A stretch of 64,000 nucleotides of DNA from Roseomonas populi (GCF_024594815.1 NZ_JANJOU010000008.1:1-64000); one strand, 5' to 3'; positions 44,191 to 54,824 are shown, counted from the stretch's first letter. Numbers and translations are program-made. The notes: generated from the sequence alone by a model not told the origin.

Positions 44191-44660
44191 GCGCTTCCGC
44201 CCCCGCCTCCACAAGCCTTTTCCTCGAGGACATCACCCTCGGCGAGGAGTGGCGCACCGGCCCGCATACCGTGACCGCCGCGCAGATCGCCGCCTTCGCC
44301 GAGCTGACGCGGGATCACCACCCGCTGCACACGGACGAGGCGTATTGCCGGAGCCGCGGCTTTCCCACCGTGATTGCGCACGGGCTGTTCGGCCTCTCGC
44401 TGATGGAGGGGCTGAAGACCGAGTTGCGGCTTTACGAAAGCACTTCCATCGCCTCGCTGGGCTGGGACAAGGTGCGCTTTCGAGCCCCGGTCCTTGCCGG
44501 GGACGAGCTGCACCTCCGCATGCGCTTCACCGCGAAGCGTCCTACCCGCAACCCCGGTCGCGGCGTGGTCACCGAGTTCCTGGAACTGGTGAACGCGCGC
44601 GGCGAGGTGGTGATCGACGCCGAGCACACCTCTCTGATCCTCACCCGGGACGCTGCCTAG
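44187..44660 (+). CDS. MaoC-family hydratase
   Basis: A 157-residue single-domain MaoC protein. The catalytic Asp43 and His48 are in ELTRDHHPLHTDEA; AHGLFGLSLMEGLK forms the substrate helix. It hydrates the enoyl-CoA made by the acyl-CoA dehydrogenase two genes upstream. ATGA overlap with the CoA-transferase. Last gene of the LacI-led operon; the next gene, a binding protein, starts 101 bases later. Confidence 0.9.
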   Translation: MSASAPASTSLFLEDITLGEEWRTGPHTVTAAQIAAFAELTRDHHPLHTDEAYCRSRGFPTVIAHGLFGLSLMEGLKTELRLYESTSIASLGWDKVRFRAPVLAGDELHLRMRFTAKRPTRNPGRGVVTEFLELVNARGEVVIDAEHTSLILTRDAA

Positions 44661-44761
44661 GCTGCGCTCCAGGCACGCTTATTGCGACGCTTTCTTGTTT
44701 GTCTTGAGGTGACCGCCCGCCTCTCGCCTGCCGGTCGTACAACCCCAGCAACGGGAACCGT

Positions 44762-45598
44762 ATGATGCCTATGCGACGTCTCCTCCTCGGCCTTGCCGGC
44801 GCCGCCTTCCTCGGCTCTGCCGCCACGGCGCAGACCTGCACGCCCCGCGTGCCGGCTGGCAGCTTCGTGGAAGCGGGCAAGTGGACCATGTCCATCAACC
44901 CCACCCTGCCGCCACAGCAGTTCGTGGACAGCAAGGGCGAGCTGCAGGGCCTTAACGTGGAACTGGCACGCGCCGCCGCCGCGAAGATCTGCATCGAGCC
45001 CGTGCTGATGCGGATGGATTTCCCGCCGATGATCCCCGGCCTGCGCGCCGGCCGGTTCGACACGATCAACACCGGCATGTTCTGGACCGAGGAGCGGTCC
45101 AACATGTTCTACCTGGTGCCCTACGCGCAGCAGGCCATCAGCATCTACACCCTGCCGAACAGCACGCTGAGCTTGACGAAGTTCGACGACCTCTCCGGCC
45201 GCACGGTAGGCGTGGAGACCGGCACCTACAACGAGCGCAAGGCCCGCGAGGCGAATGCGGAGATGGTGGCGCGCGGCCTGCGCCCCGTGAACTTCCGCAC
45301 CTTCTCCACCGCCAGCGAGACCGTTGCCGCCCTGCGCGCCGGCCAGCTGGAGGCCGCGATCAACATCGACGAGACGGCGAACGAGATGGTGAGCCGCGGC
45401 ATCGCGAAGATCCACGTCCGCAGCCTCTTCGGCACCGACATCACCTTCGCCTTCCGCGACAAGGCGTTGGCCGAGGCTTTCGCCGCCGCGCTGAACGAGC
45501 TGAAGGCCGACGGCACCTATGACCGCCTCTTCGACAAGTTCGGCATGACGAGCCTGGCGAACGCCACCTTCGCCATTCGCGGCAACGGGCCGAACTGA
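44762..45598 (+). CDS. ABC transporter periplasmic binding protein, family 3
   Basis: A 278-residue amino-acid-type binding protein. The signal peptide ends at about ATAQ-T (residue 24). It shares NPTLPPQQFVDSKGELQG with the binding protein at 37128 and a similar MFWTEERSNMFYLVPYA block, so the two are paralogues with different pocket residues. Three in-frame ATGs lie near the start (44762, 44765, 44771); GGGA upstream favours the first. It is followed 32 bases later by a permease gene, but no ATP-binding gene is present. Confidence 0.9.
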   Translation: MMPMRRLLLGLAGAAFLGSAATAQTCTPRVPAGSFVEAGKWTMSINPTLPPQQFVDSKGELQGLNVELARAAAAKICIEPVLMRMDFPPMIPGLRAGRFDTINTGMFWTEERSNMFYLVPYAQQAISIYTLPNSTLSLTKFDDLSGRTVGVETGTYNERKAREANAEMVARGLRPVNFRTFSTASETVAALRAGQLEAAINIDETANEMVSRGIAKIHVRSLFGTDITFAFRDKALAEAFAAALNELKADGTYDRLFDKFGMTSLANATFAIRGNGPN

Positions 45599-45630
45599 GC
45601 CACTGCGACCAACCGAGAAGGATCGGGCCG

Positions 45631-46344
45631 ATGTTCGACGTAGGGGCCTTCCTGTCCTACCTGACCAATGCCTACCTGTTGGAAGGCGTCGGGGTGACGA
45701 TCGGGTTGACGATCGCCACCATGATCATTGGCCTGATCCTCGGCACCGCGCTGGCGCTGATGCGCATGTCGAAGAGCATCGCTCTCTCGGGCGTGGCTGG
45801 CTTCTACGTGTGGGTCTTCCGCGGCACGCCGCTGCTGGTGCAGCTCGTCCTCATCTACACCGGCCTGCCGCAGCTCGGCATCCGGCTCGGCGTGTTGCCC
45901 TCCGCGCTGCTCGCCCTGAGCCTGAACGAGGCCGCCTATCTCTCCGAGACGATCCGCGGCGGCTTCAACGGCGTGGCCAAGGGCCAGACTGAGGCCGCCA
46001 AGGCACTCGGCCTCTCCCGCTGGATGACGCTGCGCCTCGTCCTCATGCCGCAGGTCGCCCGCCTCATCATCCCGCCGCTGGGCAACTCGCTGAACGGGCT
46101 GCTCAAGGCCACCTCCCTCGCCTCCGTCATCTCGCTGGAGGAGGTCATGCGCCGTAGCCAGGTGCTGATGCAGGAGAAGTTCGAGGTGCTGGAGCTCTAC
46201 TGCGTGGCGGCCGTCTACTACCTTGTGCTCACCACGCTGTGGAATCTCGTCCAGGTCCGGCTGGAGCGGCACTACGGGCGAGGCTACGCCGAGGTCACCC
46301 GCAAGGCGGCGCCGATCCAGGCCCGGACCGCGGAAGCGGTGTGA
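45631..46344 (+). CDS. Amino-acid-type ABC transporter permease
   Basis: Inner-membrane permease of 237 residues with about five membrane helices of the HisMQ family. FRGTPLLVQLVLIYTGLP lies in the conserved third segment, and the EAA loop (SETIRGGFNGVAKGQTEAAKALGLS) contacts an ATPase. AGAAGG lies upstream of the ATG. It is expressed with the binding protein at 44762. The ATP-binding partner must be encoded elsewhere or shared with another system. Confidence 0.92.
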   Translation: MFDVGAFLSYLTNAYLLEGVGVTIGLTIATMIIGLILGTALALMRMSKSIALSGVAGFYVWVFRGTPLLVQLVLIYTGLPQLGIRLGVLPSALLALSLNEAAYLSETIRGGFNGVAKGQTEAAKALGLSRWMTLRLVLMPQVARLIIPPLGNSLNGLLKATSLASVISLEEVMRRSQVLMQEKFEVLELYCVAAVYYLVLTTLWNLVQVRLERHYGRGYAEVTRKAAPIQARTAEAV

Positions 46345-46566
46345 GGTCGCCATCTGATCGGACGTTCAGCGTCGAAAAGCGAGGGAAGGCTCGGGAATAG
46401 AAACGCCGCCATGAATTCTGGAAGGATGACCTGGGGAGAGCTGCCGGGGCAGGGTCCGATGAGGTCGGTCACGGCACTATGACAACCGCTTCCGCGTCTT
46501 CCTGATTGATGATCCGGGGGATCGGCCAGGAAAACATGAACAAGGGGCCGTTCGGGAGGACGTTCG

Positions 46567-48516
46567 ATGGCACCCCAACCCGATGACCCGTCCGGCCACG
46601 TTCCGCACCGCGCCATCGCGCTGGTGGGCCCGCAGGGAAGCGGCAAGTCTGCCCTGTTCGAGGCTCTCCTGACCGCGTCCGGCACCCCGCCCGCGCGCCG
46701 GGCCGCGCAGCGCGGGCCGGGTACGGAGCTGCGGCTGGCGCATTGCCGGGTGGCAGGGTCGGAATGGTCGATCCTGGATTGCCCGGGCTCCGTCGAGTTC
46801 ACCTACCAGGCGGAGGCGGCGCTCGCGGCCGCCGATCTGGCCGTGGTGGTCTGCGATGCGGCGCCGGCGCGCGGCGCGAGCCTCGCGCCGCTGTTCCGCC
46901 GCCTCGAGGAGACAGGGACGCCCGCCATCGTCGTCATAAACAAAATCGACACGCTGGCCGGGACGATCCGGGAAAGCCTCGCGGCCCTGCAAGGGCAAAC
47001 GCGGCGCAAGCTGGTCCTGCGGCAGATCCCGATCCGGGACGGGGAAGCTGTCACCGGTTACGTGGACCTGGTGAGCGAGCGCGCTTACCGCTACCGCCGC
47101 GGCGAGCCGTCCGAGCGCGTGGACCTGCCGGACGCGGTGCAGGCCCGCAAGGGAGAGGCCCGCAGCGAGCTTCTCGAGACCCTCGCCGACCATGACGACG
47201 CGCTTCTGGAGAAGATCCTGGACGACCTGTCGCCGGAGCCCGCCGAGATCTACCGGCCGCTCCACCACGGCGAGGGGAGCGGTGCCGTGATGAGCGTTCT
47301 CCTCACCTCGGCCGAGCGCAGTAGCGGCATCCAGCGCCTCTGGAAGACCCTTCGCCACGATGTCCCCTCGGCGGCCGAGACGGCGGCACGGCGCGGCGTG
47401 GAGGGGACGGGCGCGCCGCTCGCACAGGTCTTCCGGACCCTCCAGGCCGGCCATGCCGGCCGGCTGTCCTTCGTGCGGGCCTGGCGGGGGGTGCTGGAGG
47501 ATGGCATGGCGCTGGATGGACAGCGCGTCGGCGGCATCTACCGCTTCCCCGGCGGCGAGATGGAGAAGGTGCGCCAGGCCGTGGCGGGGGACCTCGTCGC
47601 CCTCGGGCGGCTGGAGGGCGCCCGCACCGGGGCCGTCCTCGGCGGGCCTGCCCCCCTTCCCTTCCCGGAGCCGCCGCCGCCCAGCCTGGCCCTGGGTATC
47701 GCGCCGGAGGCGCGGAACGACGACGTGCGCCTGTCCACCGGCCTGCAGCGGCTGGCGGAGGAGGACCCGGCCCTGACGGTGACCCAGGATGCCGAGAGCG
47801 GCACGACGGTCCTGGGCGGCCAGGGGGAGATCCACCTTCGCGCCGCCCTGGACCGCCTGGCCGCGTTGACGGGCGTGAAGCTGCGCACGGCCCCGCCCCC
47901 CGTCGCCTTCCGGGAGACGATCCGCCACGCCGTGACCCAGCACGCGCGCCTGAAACGGCAGACCGGCGGGCACGGCCAGTTCGCCGACGTGAAGCTGCAG
48001 ATCGCGCCGCGCCCTCGCGGTTCCGGCTTCCACTTCGACGAGAAGGTGGTGGGCGGATCCGTCCCGAAGCGCTTCATCCCCGCCATCGCCCAGGCGGCGG
48101 AGGAGGCCACCCGGAAGGGACCGCTGGGCCAGCCCGTGGTGGATATCGCGGTCATCCTGCTGGATGGCGGCTTCCACGCCGTGGACAGCAGCGACATGGC
48201 CTTCGCGACCGCCACGCGCATGGCGATGCAGGAAGGGTTGGCGACGGCCGGCCCCTTCCTGCTGGAACCGGTGCAGGACGTGGCCGTCTCGACCCCCGCC
48301 GGCTTCACCTCCACTGTCCAGCGCCTGCTGACGGGGCGGCGGGGGCAGATCCTCGGCTTCTCCGCGAAGGATGGCTGGGATGGCTGGGACGAGGTTCAGG
48401 CCCTGGTGCCCGCCGCCGAACTCGGCGACTTCATCATCGAGCTGCGCTCGCAGACCCAGGGCCTGGGGAGCTTCGTGCACCGCTTCGATCATCTGGCGGA
48501 GGTGCGAAGCCGTTAG
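46567..48516 (+). CDS. EF-G-like translation GTPase paralogue
   Basis: A 649-residue EF-G-type GTPase. G1 is GPQGSGKS at 21-28, G3 is DCPGSVEF at 71-78 (EF-G proper has DTPGHVDF) and G4 is NKID at 125-128. The switch I RGITI motif is missing: only 42 residues separate G1 and G3, much shorter than in EF-G. Domains II-V are present with QFADVKLQI and AVDSSDMAFATATRMA-like segments. The DCPGS form is, from memory, typical of a conserved alphaproteobacterial EF-G paralogue of unknown role. GGGAGG precedes the ATG. It is monocistronic; flanking genes are transport operons. Confidence 0.85.
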   Translation: MAPQPDDPSGHVPHRAIALVGPQGSGKSALFEALLTASGTPPARRAAQRGPGTELRLAHCRVAGSEWSILDCPGSVEFTYQAEAALAAADLAVVVCDAAPARGASLAPLFRRLEETGTPAIVVINKIDTLAGTIRESLAALQGQTRRKLVLRQIPIRDGEAVTGYVDLVSERAYRYRRGEPSERVDLPDAVQARKGEARSELLETLADHDDALLEKILDDLSPEPAEIYRPLHHGEGSGAVMSVLLTSAERSSGIQRLWKTLRHDVPSAAETAARRGVEGTGAPLAQVFRTLQAGHAGRLSFVRAWRGVLEDGMALDGQRVGGIYRFPGGEMEKVRQAVAGDLVALGRLEGARTGAVLGGPAPLPFPEPPPPSLALGIAPEARNDDVRLSTGLQRLAEEDPALTVTQDAESGTTVLGGQGEIHLRAALDRLAALTGVKLRTAPPPVAFRETIRHAVTQHARLKRQTGGHGQFADVKLQIAPRPRGSGFHFDEKVVGGSVPKRFIPAIAQAAEEATRKGPLGQPVVDIAVILLDGGFHAVDSSDMAFATATRMAMQEGLATAGPFLLEPVQDVAVSTPAGFTSTVQRLLTGRRGQILGFSAKDGWDGWDEVQALVPAAELGDFIIELRSQTQGLGSFVHRFDHLAEVRSR

Positions 48517-48566
48517 GCAGGGGCGGCATTTTTCATTTGTGACATGGTTTCGATGTCGTCAGAGTG

Positions 48567-48580
48567 CCTGGACGTCCAGG
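48567..48580. promoter_or_regulatory. 14-bp palindrome upstream of the glp operon
   Basis: CCTGGACGTCCAGG is a perfect palindrome 151 bases before the glpS start, in the 214-base space after the EF-G-like gene. AT-rich sequence just upstream (ATTTTTCATTTGTGACATGG, from 48530) could hold the promoter. The palindrome may be an operator for a glycerol regulator; none is encoded in the window. Confidence 0.35.
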
Positions 48581-48730
48581 AAACGCCTCAAGGATTTCCA
48601 GCGTGCCGGGGAAGGATCGCCATAAGATCCGGGACCGTTTCGTCGCCGGCGGCACCGGCGGCCCAGGGCTGGCCCGGGGCCGGCGCGGGCCTTTGCCGCC
48701 CAGGGCCGCGACGGCCGGGAAGGCTCCGGG

Positions 48731-49807
48731 GTGAGCGTCTCGCTCGAGGGCATCGGCCTGACCGCCGGCGGGCAACCGCTGCTGCACCCCGTGACGATGG
48801 AGCTGTCCGCCGCCCGGCCCCATGTCCTGCTGGGCCCGACCGGTGCGGGCAAGACGACCCTGCTGCGGCTTCTCGCCGGGCTGGACCGGCCGAGTTCCGG
48901 CCGCATCTTCGCCGAAGGGCGCGACGTGACCGGCCGCCCCGTGCGCGGGCGCAGCGTCGCCATGGTGTACCAGCAATTCATCAACTACCCGTCCATGACG
49001 GTGTTCGAGAACATCGCATCCCCTCTGCGCGTCGCCCGCCTGCCGCGCGCGGAAATTGAGGCGCGGGTGCAGGGCGCCGCGGGGCTGCTGCGGATGACCC
49101 CCTACCTATCCCGCCGCCCCCTGGAGCTCTCGGGCGGCCAGCAGCAACGCACCGCGATCGCCCGGGCGCTGGTGAAGCGCGCGGCCCTGGTGCTGATGGA
49201 CGAGCCGCTGGCGAATCTGGATTACAAGCTCCGCGAGGAATTGCGGGAGGAACTGCCGAGGCTCTTCGCCGAGAGCGGCAGCGTCTTCGTGTATGCAACG
49301 ACGGAGCCGGCGGAGGCCCTGCTGCTCGGTGGCCGCGTCGCGACCCTCTCGGAAGGCCGCGTCACGCAGGTGGGTCCGGCGGGTGAGGTGTTCCGGCGCC
49401 CTGCGGACCTCGCCACCGCGCGCGTCTTCTCCGACCCGCCGCTGAACGAGGCGCCGGCGAGGCAGGGGGATGGGCGGCTCGTCCTGGCGGGCGGGATCGT
49501 GCTGCCGGCGCCCGCGGCCCTCCTGCCGGACGGGCCGTGCACCATCGGCATCCGCGCGCACGAGCTGTCGTTGGATCCGCTGCCGGGGGCGGTGCCGATC
49601 CCGGCGGTCGTGCGCGTCGCCGAGGTCACGGGATCGGAGAGCTACATCCACTTGGATGTCGGCGGCCTGCCCTGGGTCGTGCTGGCGCCGGGCATCCGGC
49701 GGCCGGAGCCGGGCGAGGCTGCCACGGTCTGGCTCGACCCCCGGCGGTGCCTCGCCTTCGGCGCGGACGGGCAGCTGGCCGCCGCCGCGCTGGCGGAGCC
49801 CGCGTGA
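48731..49807 (+). CDS. glpS: Glycerol ABC transporter ATP-binding protein GlpS
   Basis: A 358-residue ABC ATPase of the sugar/polyol (UgpC/MalK) type. Walker A is GPTGAGKTT at about 35-43, Q-loop YQQFINYPSMTVFENIASPL, signature LSGGQQQR and Walker B LVLMDEPLANLD. The C-terminal half is a regulatory TOBE-like domain. The YQQFINYP phrase is characteristic of GlpS of the rhizobial glpSTPQUV glycerol system. The start is a GTG with GGGAAGG upstream. First gene of the operon; its stop overlaps the glpT ATG (TGATG). Confidence 0.88.
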   Translation: MSVSLEGIGLTAGGQPLLHPVTMELSAARPHVLLGPTGAGKTTLLRLLAGLDRPSSGRIFAEGRDVTGRPVRGRSVAMVYQQFINYPSMTVFENIASPLRVARLPRAEIEARVQGAAGLLRMTPYLSRRPLELSGGQQQRTAIARALVKRAALVLMDEPLANLDYKLREELREELPRLFAESGSVFVYATTEPAEALLLGGRVATLSEGRVTQVGPAGEVFRRPADLATARVFSDPPLNEAPARQGDGRLVLAGGIVLPAPAALLPDGPCTIGIRAHELSLDPLPGAVPIPAVVRVAEVTGSESYIHLDVGGLPWVVLAPGIRRPEPGEAATVWLDPRRCLAFGADGQLAAAALAEPA

Positions 49808-50862
49808 TGGCCCGCATCGGCTTCGACCACCTGGCCCATGCCTATCCTGGTGGCGGCTACGCGCTGAAGCCCATGGACATGGTCTGGGAGGATGGCGGCG
49901 CCTATGCCCTGCTGGGCCCCTCGGGCTGCGGCAAGACAACGCTGCTGAACATCATTTCCGGCCTGCTGCGGCCCAGCGAAGGGCGGGTGCTGTTCGACGG
50001 CACCGACGTGACGGCACTGCCGACGGAGCGGCGCAACGTCGCGCAGGTGTTCCAGTTCCCGGTCGTGTACGACACCATGACGGTGCGGGAGAACCTGGCC
50101 TTTCCGCTGCGGAACCGGGGCGTCCCCGCGGCGGCCGCCAGGGCACGGGCGGAGCACGTCGCGGGGCTCCTGGGGCTGACCCGGGACCTCGACCGCCGCG
50201 CCAGGAACCTGGGCGCCGACGAGAAGCAGAAGATCTCGCTCGGGCGCGGCCTGGTGCGCGACGACGTGGCCGCCATCCTGTTCGACGAGCCGCTGACCGT
50301 CATCGACCCGCACCTGAAGTGGGAGTTGCGGTCCCGCCTGAAGGAACTGCACCGCCAGGTGCCCGTCACCATGATCTACGTGACCCACGACCAGACGGAG
50401 GCGCTGACCTTCGCCGACCGCGTGGCCGTGATGTCGGCGGGGGAGGTGGTGCAGGTCGGCACGCCGGAGGCGCTGTTCGAGCGCCCGGCGCATACCTTCG
50501 TCGGGCACTTCATCGGCAGCCCCGGGATGAACCTGCTTCCCTGCACCGTAGAGGGCCGGGAGGCCGTGCTGGCAGGCGGTGGGCGCATCGCGCTGCCGCA
50601 CGCCTACCCGGCGCTTCCCGGGAAGGTTGAGCTCGGCATCCGCCCGGACTTCGCGACCCTGGCGCGCGACGGGCTGCCGGTTACGGTTCAGCGCGTCGAT
50701 GATCTCGGCCGCCGCCGCATCGCGCGGCTGTTGCTGGACGGGCGCCCTTTCGCCGCGACCCTGCCCGAAGGAATGCCGGTGCCGGCGGAGCCGCGCCTCG
50801 CCCTCGATCCCGCCCGCCTGCACATATACGCCGACGGGCGCCTGGCCCGGGGGGAGGCCTAG
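49807..50862 (+). CDS. glpT: Glycerol ABC transporter ATP-binding protein GlpT
   Basis: Second ATPase of the system, 351 residues. Walker A is GPSGCGKTT, Q-loop VFQFPVVYDTMTVRENLAFPL, Walker B ILFDEPLTVIDPH, and H-loop VTHDQTEA. The signature that is normally LSGGQ reads LGADEKQKISLGRGL. A similar degenerate signature is, from memory, usual in GlpT of this type, which would leave one of the two composite ATP sites weak. It pairs with GlpS as a heterodimer. The TOBE domain is present at the C-terminus. Confidence 0.88.
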   Translation: MARIGFDHLAHAYPGGGYALKPMDMVWEDGGAYALLGPSGCGKTTLLNIISGLLRPSEGRVLFDGTDVTALPTERRNVAQVFQFPVVYDTMTVRENLAFPLRNRGVPAAAARARAEHVAGLLGLTRDLDRRARNLGADEKQKISLGRGLVRDDVAAILFDEPLTVIDPHLKWELRSRLKELHRQVPVTMIYVTHDQTEALTFADRVAVMSAGEVVQVGTPEALFERPAHTFVGHFIGSPGMNLLPCTVEGREAVLAGGGRIALPHAYPALPGKVELGIRPDFATLARDGLPVTVQRVDDLGRRRIARLLLDGRPFAATLPEGMPVPAEPRLALDPARLHIYADGRLARGEA

Positions 50863-50864
50863 CC

Positions 50865-51748
<884 letters not shown>

Positions 51749-51752
<4 letters not shown>

Positions 51753-52657
51753 GCGGTGCCCAGCCCCGCGTGGCCGCACCTGTCGGGCGCAAGGACGCGG
51801 CACCAGTCCCCGCGGTCCTGCCGGGCACCCGCCGCTCGGCGCGGCCGGAGATGTTGCGGGCGATCGGGCCACGCCTGCTGCTCGCCCTTTATATCGTGTT
51901 CCTGCTCGTGCCGATCTACTGGCTGGTCAACATGAGCCTGAAGACGAATGCCGAGATCGCATCCGGCATGACGCTCTGGCCGGAAAGGCCGACGCTGGAG
52001 AACTACAGGCGCATCTTCACCGATGCCTCCTGGTACAGCGGCTACATCAACAGCCTGAAGTACGTGCTGCTGAACACGGCCATCTCGCTCCTGGTCGCCC
52101 TGCCGGCGGCCTACGCGTTCAGCCGCTACCGCTTCCTCGGCGACAAGCACCTGTTCTTCTGGCTGCTTTCCAACCGCATGGCGCCGGCCGCCGTCTTCGC
52201 GCTGCCGGTGTTCCAGCTCTACAGCGCGGTGGGCCTGTTCGACACACCCTGGGCCGTCGCGCTGGCGCACTGCGTCTTCAACATCCCCCTCGCCGTCTGG
52301 ATCCTGGAAGGCTTCATGTCCGGCGTGCCGCGCGAGATCGACGAGACGGCGGCCATCGACGGCTGGTCCTTCCCGGCCTTCTTCGTCCGGATTTTCCTGC
52401 CGATGGTCGCGGGTGGCGTCGGCGTCGCCGCCTTCTTCTGCTTCATGTTCTCCTGGGTGGAGCTTCTGTTGGCCCGCACGCTGACCACGGTGGACGCGAA
52501 GCCGATCGTCGCCACCATGACGCGGACCGTCTCCGCCGCCGGCATGGATTGGGGACTCCTGGCCGCGGCCGGCGTGCTCACCATCATTCCCGGCGCCATC
52601 GTCATCTGGTTCGTCCGCAATCACATCGCGCGCGGTTTCGCGCTCGGCCGCGTGTGA
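51749..52657 (+). CDS. glpQ: Glycerol ABC transporter permease GlpQ
   Basis: A 302-residue permease. After an Ala/Pro/Arg-rich N-terminal stretch of about 35 residues comes LLALYIVFLLVPIYWLVNMSLKTNAEI, then five more membrane helices. The EAA loop is DETAAIDGWSFPAFFVRIFLPMVAGG. Typical of the second permease of carbohydrate-type importers. The N-terminal extension is cytosolic. It shows ATGA overlap with glpP, and glpU begins 14 bases after its stop. It is unrelated to the glycerophosphodiesterase also named GlpQ. Confidence 0.9.
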
Positions 52658-52671
52658 GGGGGGCGGATGTG

Positions 52672-52953
52672 ATGGGCCTGTCCTGGATGGCGTGGACTTG
52701 GCAGACGGCGCTCTTCTTCGCGCTGCTCCTCGCCACCCTGGTGGTCATGACGCTCCTGGCGGCCCTCCGGCCGGAAACGGAGCGGATCGGGATCCTCGGC
52801 CTGCCGACCACGCGGGGGGACCGGCTCTTCCTCACGCTGCTCGGTGCCGCATTCATCCATCTCGGCTGGCTGGCCTTGGCCGGTGATGCCCCGCTCTGGG
52901 GCGCGAGCATCCTTTCGCTTCTCTTCGGCGCAGCCCTGTTCCGCTGGGCCTGA
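52672..52953 (+). CDS. glpU: Small membrane protein GlpU (DUF2160)
   Basis: A 93-residue inner-membrane protein with about three hydrophobic segments (MAWTWQTALFFALLLATLVVMTLL, LFLTLLGAAFIHLGWLAL, SILSLLFGAALFRW) and the PETERIGILGLPTTRGDRLF loop typical of DUF2160. In rhizobial glp operons this small gene always lies between the permeases and the binding protein, and its role is not known. AGGGGGGCGG lies upstream of the ATG. The gap to glpV is 50 bases. Confidence 0.88.
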   Translation: MGLSWMAWTWQTALFFALLLATLVVMTLLAALRPETERIGILGLPTTRGDRLFLTLLGAAFIHLGWLALAGDAPLWGASILSLLFGAALFRWA

Positions 52954-53003
52954 CTGCCGGCGCCTCCGCGCCGGGCGCGTATGGCATACGGGAGGAAACG
53001 CCA

Positions 53004-54776
53004 ATGAACGACATGAGCACGAGCCGGAGAAGGCTGCTGATCGGGGGCGGTGCCGTACTCGCCGCCCCGGCGATCCTGGCGCCGCGCCACAGCCTGGCGC
53101 AGGCCACGGATGCGGCCCGCCGATGGGCCGAGAGCGAGTTCCAGCCCTCCACCCTGTCCCGCGACCAGCAGATGCAGGAGCTGGATTGGTTCGCCCGCGC
53201 CGCGCAGCCCTTCCGCGGCCAGGAGATCAACGTGGTGTCGGAGACGATCACCACGCATGAGTACGAGGCGCGGACCCTGGCCCGTGCCTTCTCGGAGATC
53301 ACGGGCATGCGCCTGCGGCACGACCTGCTGCAGGAAGGCGACGTGGTCGAGAAGATCCAGACCCAGATGCAGTCCGGCCGCAACGTCTACGATGCCTGGG
53401 TGAACGACAGCGACCTGATCGGCACTCATTTCCGCTACCAGCAGGCCGTACCGCTGACGGACTGGATGGCCGGCGAGGGCAAGGAGCAGACGCTGCCGAC
53501 GCTGGACCTGCCGGACTTCATCGGCAGCAGCTTCGGGACAGGGCCGGACGGCAAGCTCTACCAGCTCCCCGATCAGCAATTCGCCAACCTCTACTGGTTC
53601 CGCTACGACTGGTTCACCCGCCCGCAGATCCGGGAGGCCTTCCGGCGCCAGTTCAACTACGACCTCGGCGTGCCCGTGAACTGGTCGGCCTATGAGGACA
53701 TCGCCGAGTTCTTCACGAACACGGTGAAGGAGATCGACGGCGTCAAGGTCTATGGCCACATGGACTACGGCAAGAAGGACCCGTCGCTCGGCTGGCGCTT
53801 CACCGATGCCTGGCTCTCCATGGCGGGAAATGGCGACCGTGGCATCCCGAACGGAAAGCCGGTGGATGAGTGGGGCATCCGGATGGAGGGCTGCCGCCCG
53901 ACGGGCTCCTCCATCGAGCGGGGCGGCGACACCAACGGGCCGGCCGCGGTCTATGCCGTGACGAAGTACGTGGAGTGGATGAAGAAGTACGCCCCGCCGG
54001 AGGCGGCCGGCATGACCTTCTCGGAGAGCGGCCCGGTCCCGGCCCAGGGCAACATCGCGCAGCAGATCTTCTGGTACACCGCCTTCACGGCCGACATGGT
54101 GAAGCCCGGACTGCCAGTGGTGACCGCCGAGGGGCTGCCGAAGTGGCGCATGGCGCCCTCCCCCCACGGGTCCTATTGGCGGGAGGGCATGAAGCTCGGC
54201 TACCAGGATGCCGGGTCCTGGACGCTGCTGAAGTCCACCCCCGCCGATCGCCGCCGCGCTGCCTGGCTTTACGCCCAGTTCTGCGTCGCCAAGTCCACCA
54301 GCCTGAAGAAGAGCCATGTCGGCCTGACATTCATCCGGGAGAGCGACATCTGGCACGAGTCCTTCACGGAGCGGGCGCCGAAGCTGGGCGGGCTGGTCGA
54401 GTTCTACCGTTCCCCGGCCCGGGTGCAGTGGACGCCGACCGGCGTGAACATCCCGGACTACCCGCGCCTCGCCCAGCTCTGGTGGCAGAACATCGGCGAC
54501 GCCTCCTCCGGCGCGAGAACGCCGCAGCAGGCCATGGATGCCCTGGCCGCGGCACAGGACGGGGTGATGGAGCGGCTGCAGCGCGCGAACGTCCAGGGCG
54601 ATTGCGGGCCGCGCCTCAACCCGCGCACCAGCGCGGAGCACTGGTACGAGCAGGCGCATAAGGACGGCAACATCGCGCCGCAACGGAAGCTGGCGGATGA
54701 GAAGCCACGCGGGGAGACGGTTGACTACGACACCCTGATCCGCGGCTGGCCGGCCACACCGCCGAAGCGCAACTGA
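53004..54776 (+). CDS. glpV: Glycerol ABC transporter solute-binding protein GlpV
   Basis: A 590-residue family-1 periplasmic binding protein. A Tat-like signal (SRRRLLIGGGAVLAAPAIL) ends near SLAQA. The mature sequence contains SEFQPSTLSRDQQMQELDWF, then NVVSETITTHEYEA, LPDQQFANLYWFRYDWF and KVYGHMDYGKKDPSLGWRFTDAWLS, which closely follow GlpV of rhizobia. It binds glycerol or a related polyol. Last gene of glpSTPQUV, followed immediately by a strong terminator hairpin. Confidence 0.9.
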   Translation: MNDMSTSRRRLLIGGGAVLAAPAILAPRHSLAQATDAARRWAESEFQPSTLSRDQQMQELDWFARAAQPFRGQEINVVSETITTHEYEARTLARAFSEITGMRLRHDLLQEGDVVEKIQTQMQSGRNVYDAWVNDSDLIGTHFRYQQAVPLTDWMAGEGKEQTLPTLDLPDFIGSSFGTGPDGKLYQLPDQQFANLYWFRYDWFTRPQIREAFRRQFNYDLGVPVNWSAYEDIAEFFTNTVKEIDGVKVYGHMDYGKKDPSLGWRFTDAWLSMAGNGDRGIPNGKPVDEWGIRMEGCRPTGSSIERGGDTNGPAAVYAVTKYVEWMKKYAPPEAAGMTFSESGPVPAQGNIAQQIFWYTAFTADMVKPGLPVVTAEGLPKWRMAPSPHGSYWREGMKLGYQDAGSWTLLKSTPADRRRAAWLYAQFCVAKSTSLKKSHVGLTFIRESDIWHESFTERAPKLGGLVEFYRSPARVQWTPTGVNIPDYPRLAQLWWQNIGDASSGARTPQQAMDALAAAQDGVMERLQRANVQGDCGPRLNPRTSAEHWYEQAHKDGNIAPQRKLADEKPRGETVDYDTLIRGWPATPPKRN

Positions 54777-54822
54777 CGCGGTGCGGGGGAGCGGACCCGA
54801 TGCCGCTCCCCCGGAACCGCGT
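54776..54822. terminator. Bidirectional terminator after glpV
   Basis: A long hairpin with a perfect 11-bp inner stem (CGGGGGAGCGG / CCGCTCCCCCG, loop 54795-54802) and a 7-bp outer stem (ACGCGGT / ACCGCGT), separated by a small internal loop. It sits between the convergent glpV and alpha/beta-hydrolase genes. It starts within the glpV stop codon and lacks a T-run. Confidence 0.75.
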
Positions 54823-54824
54823 GG

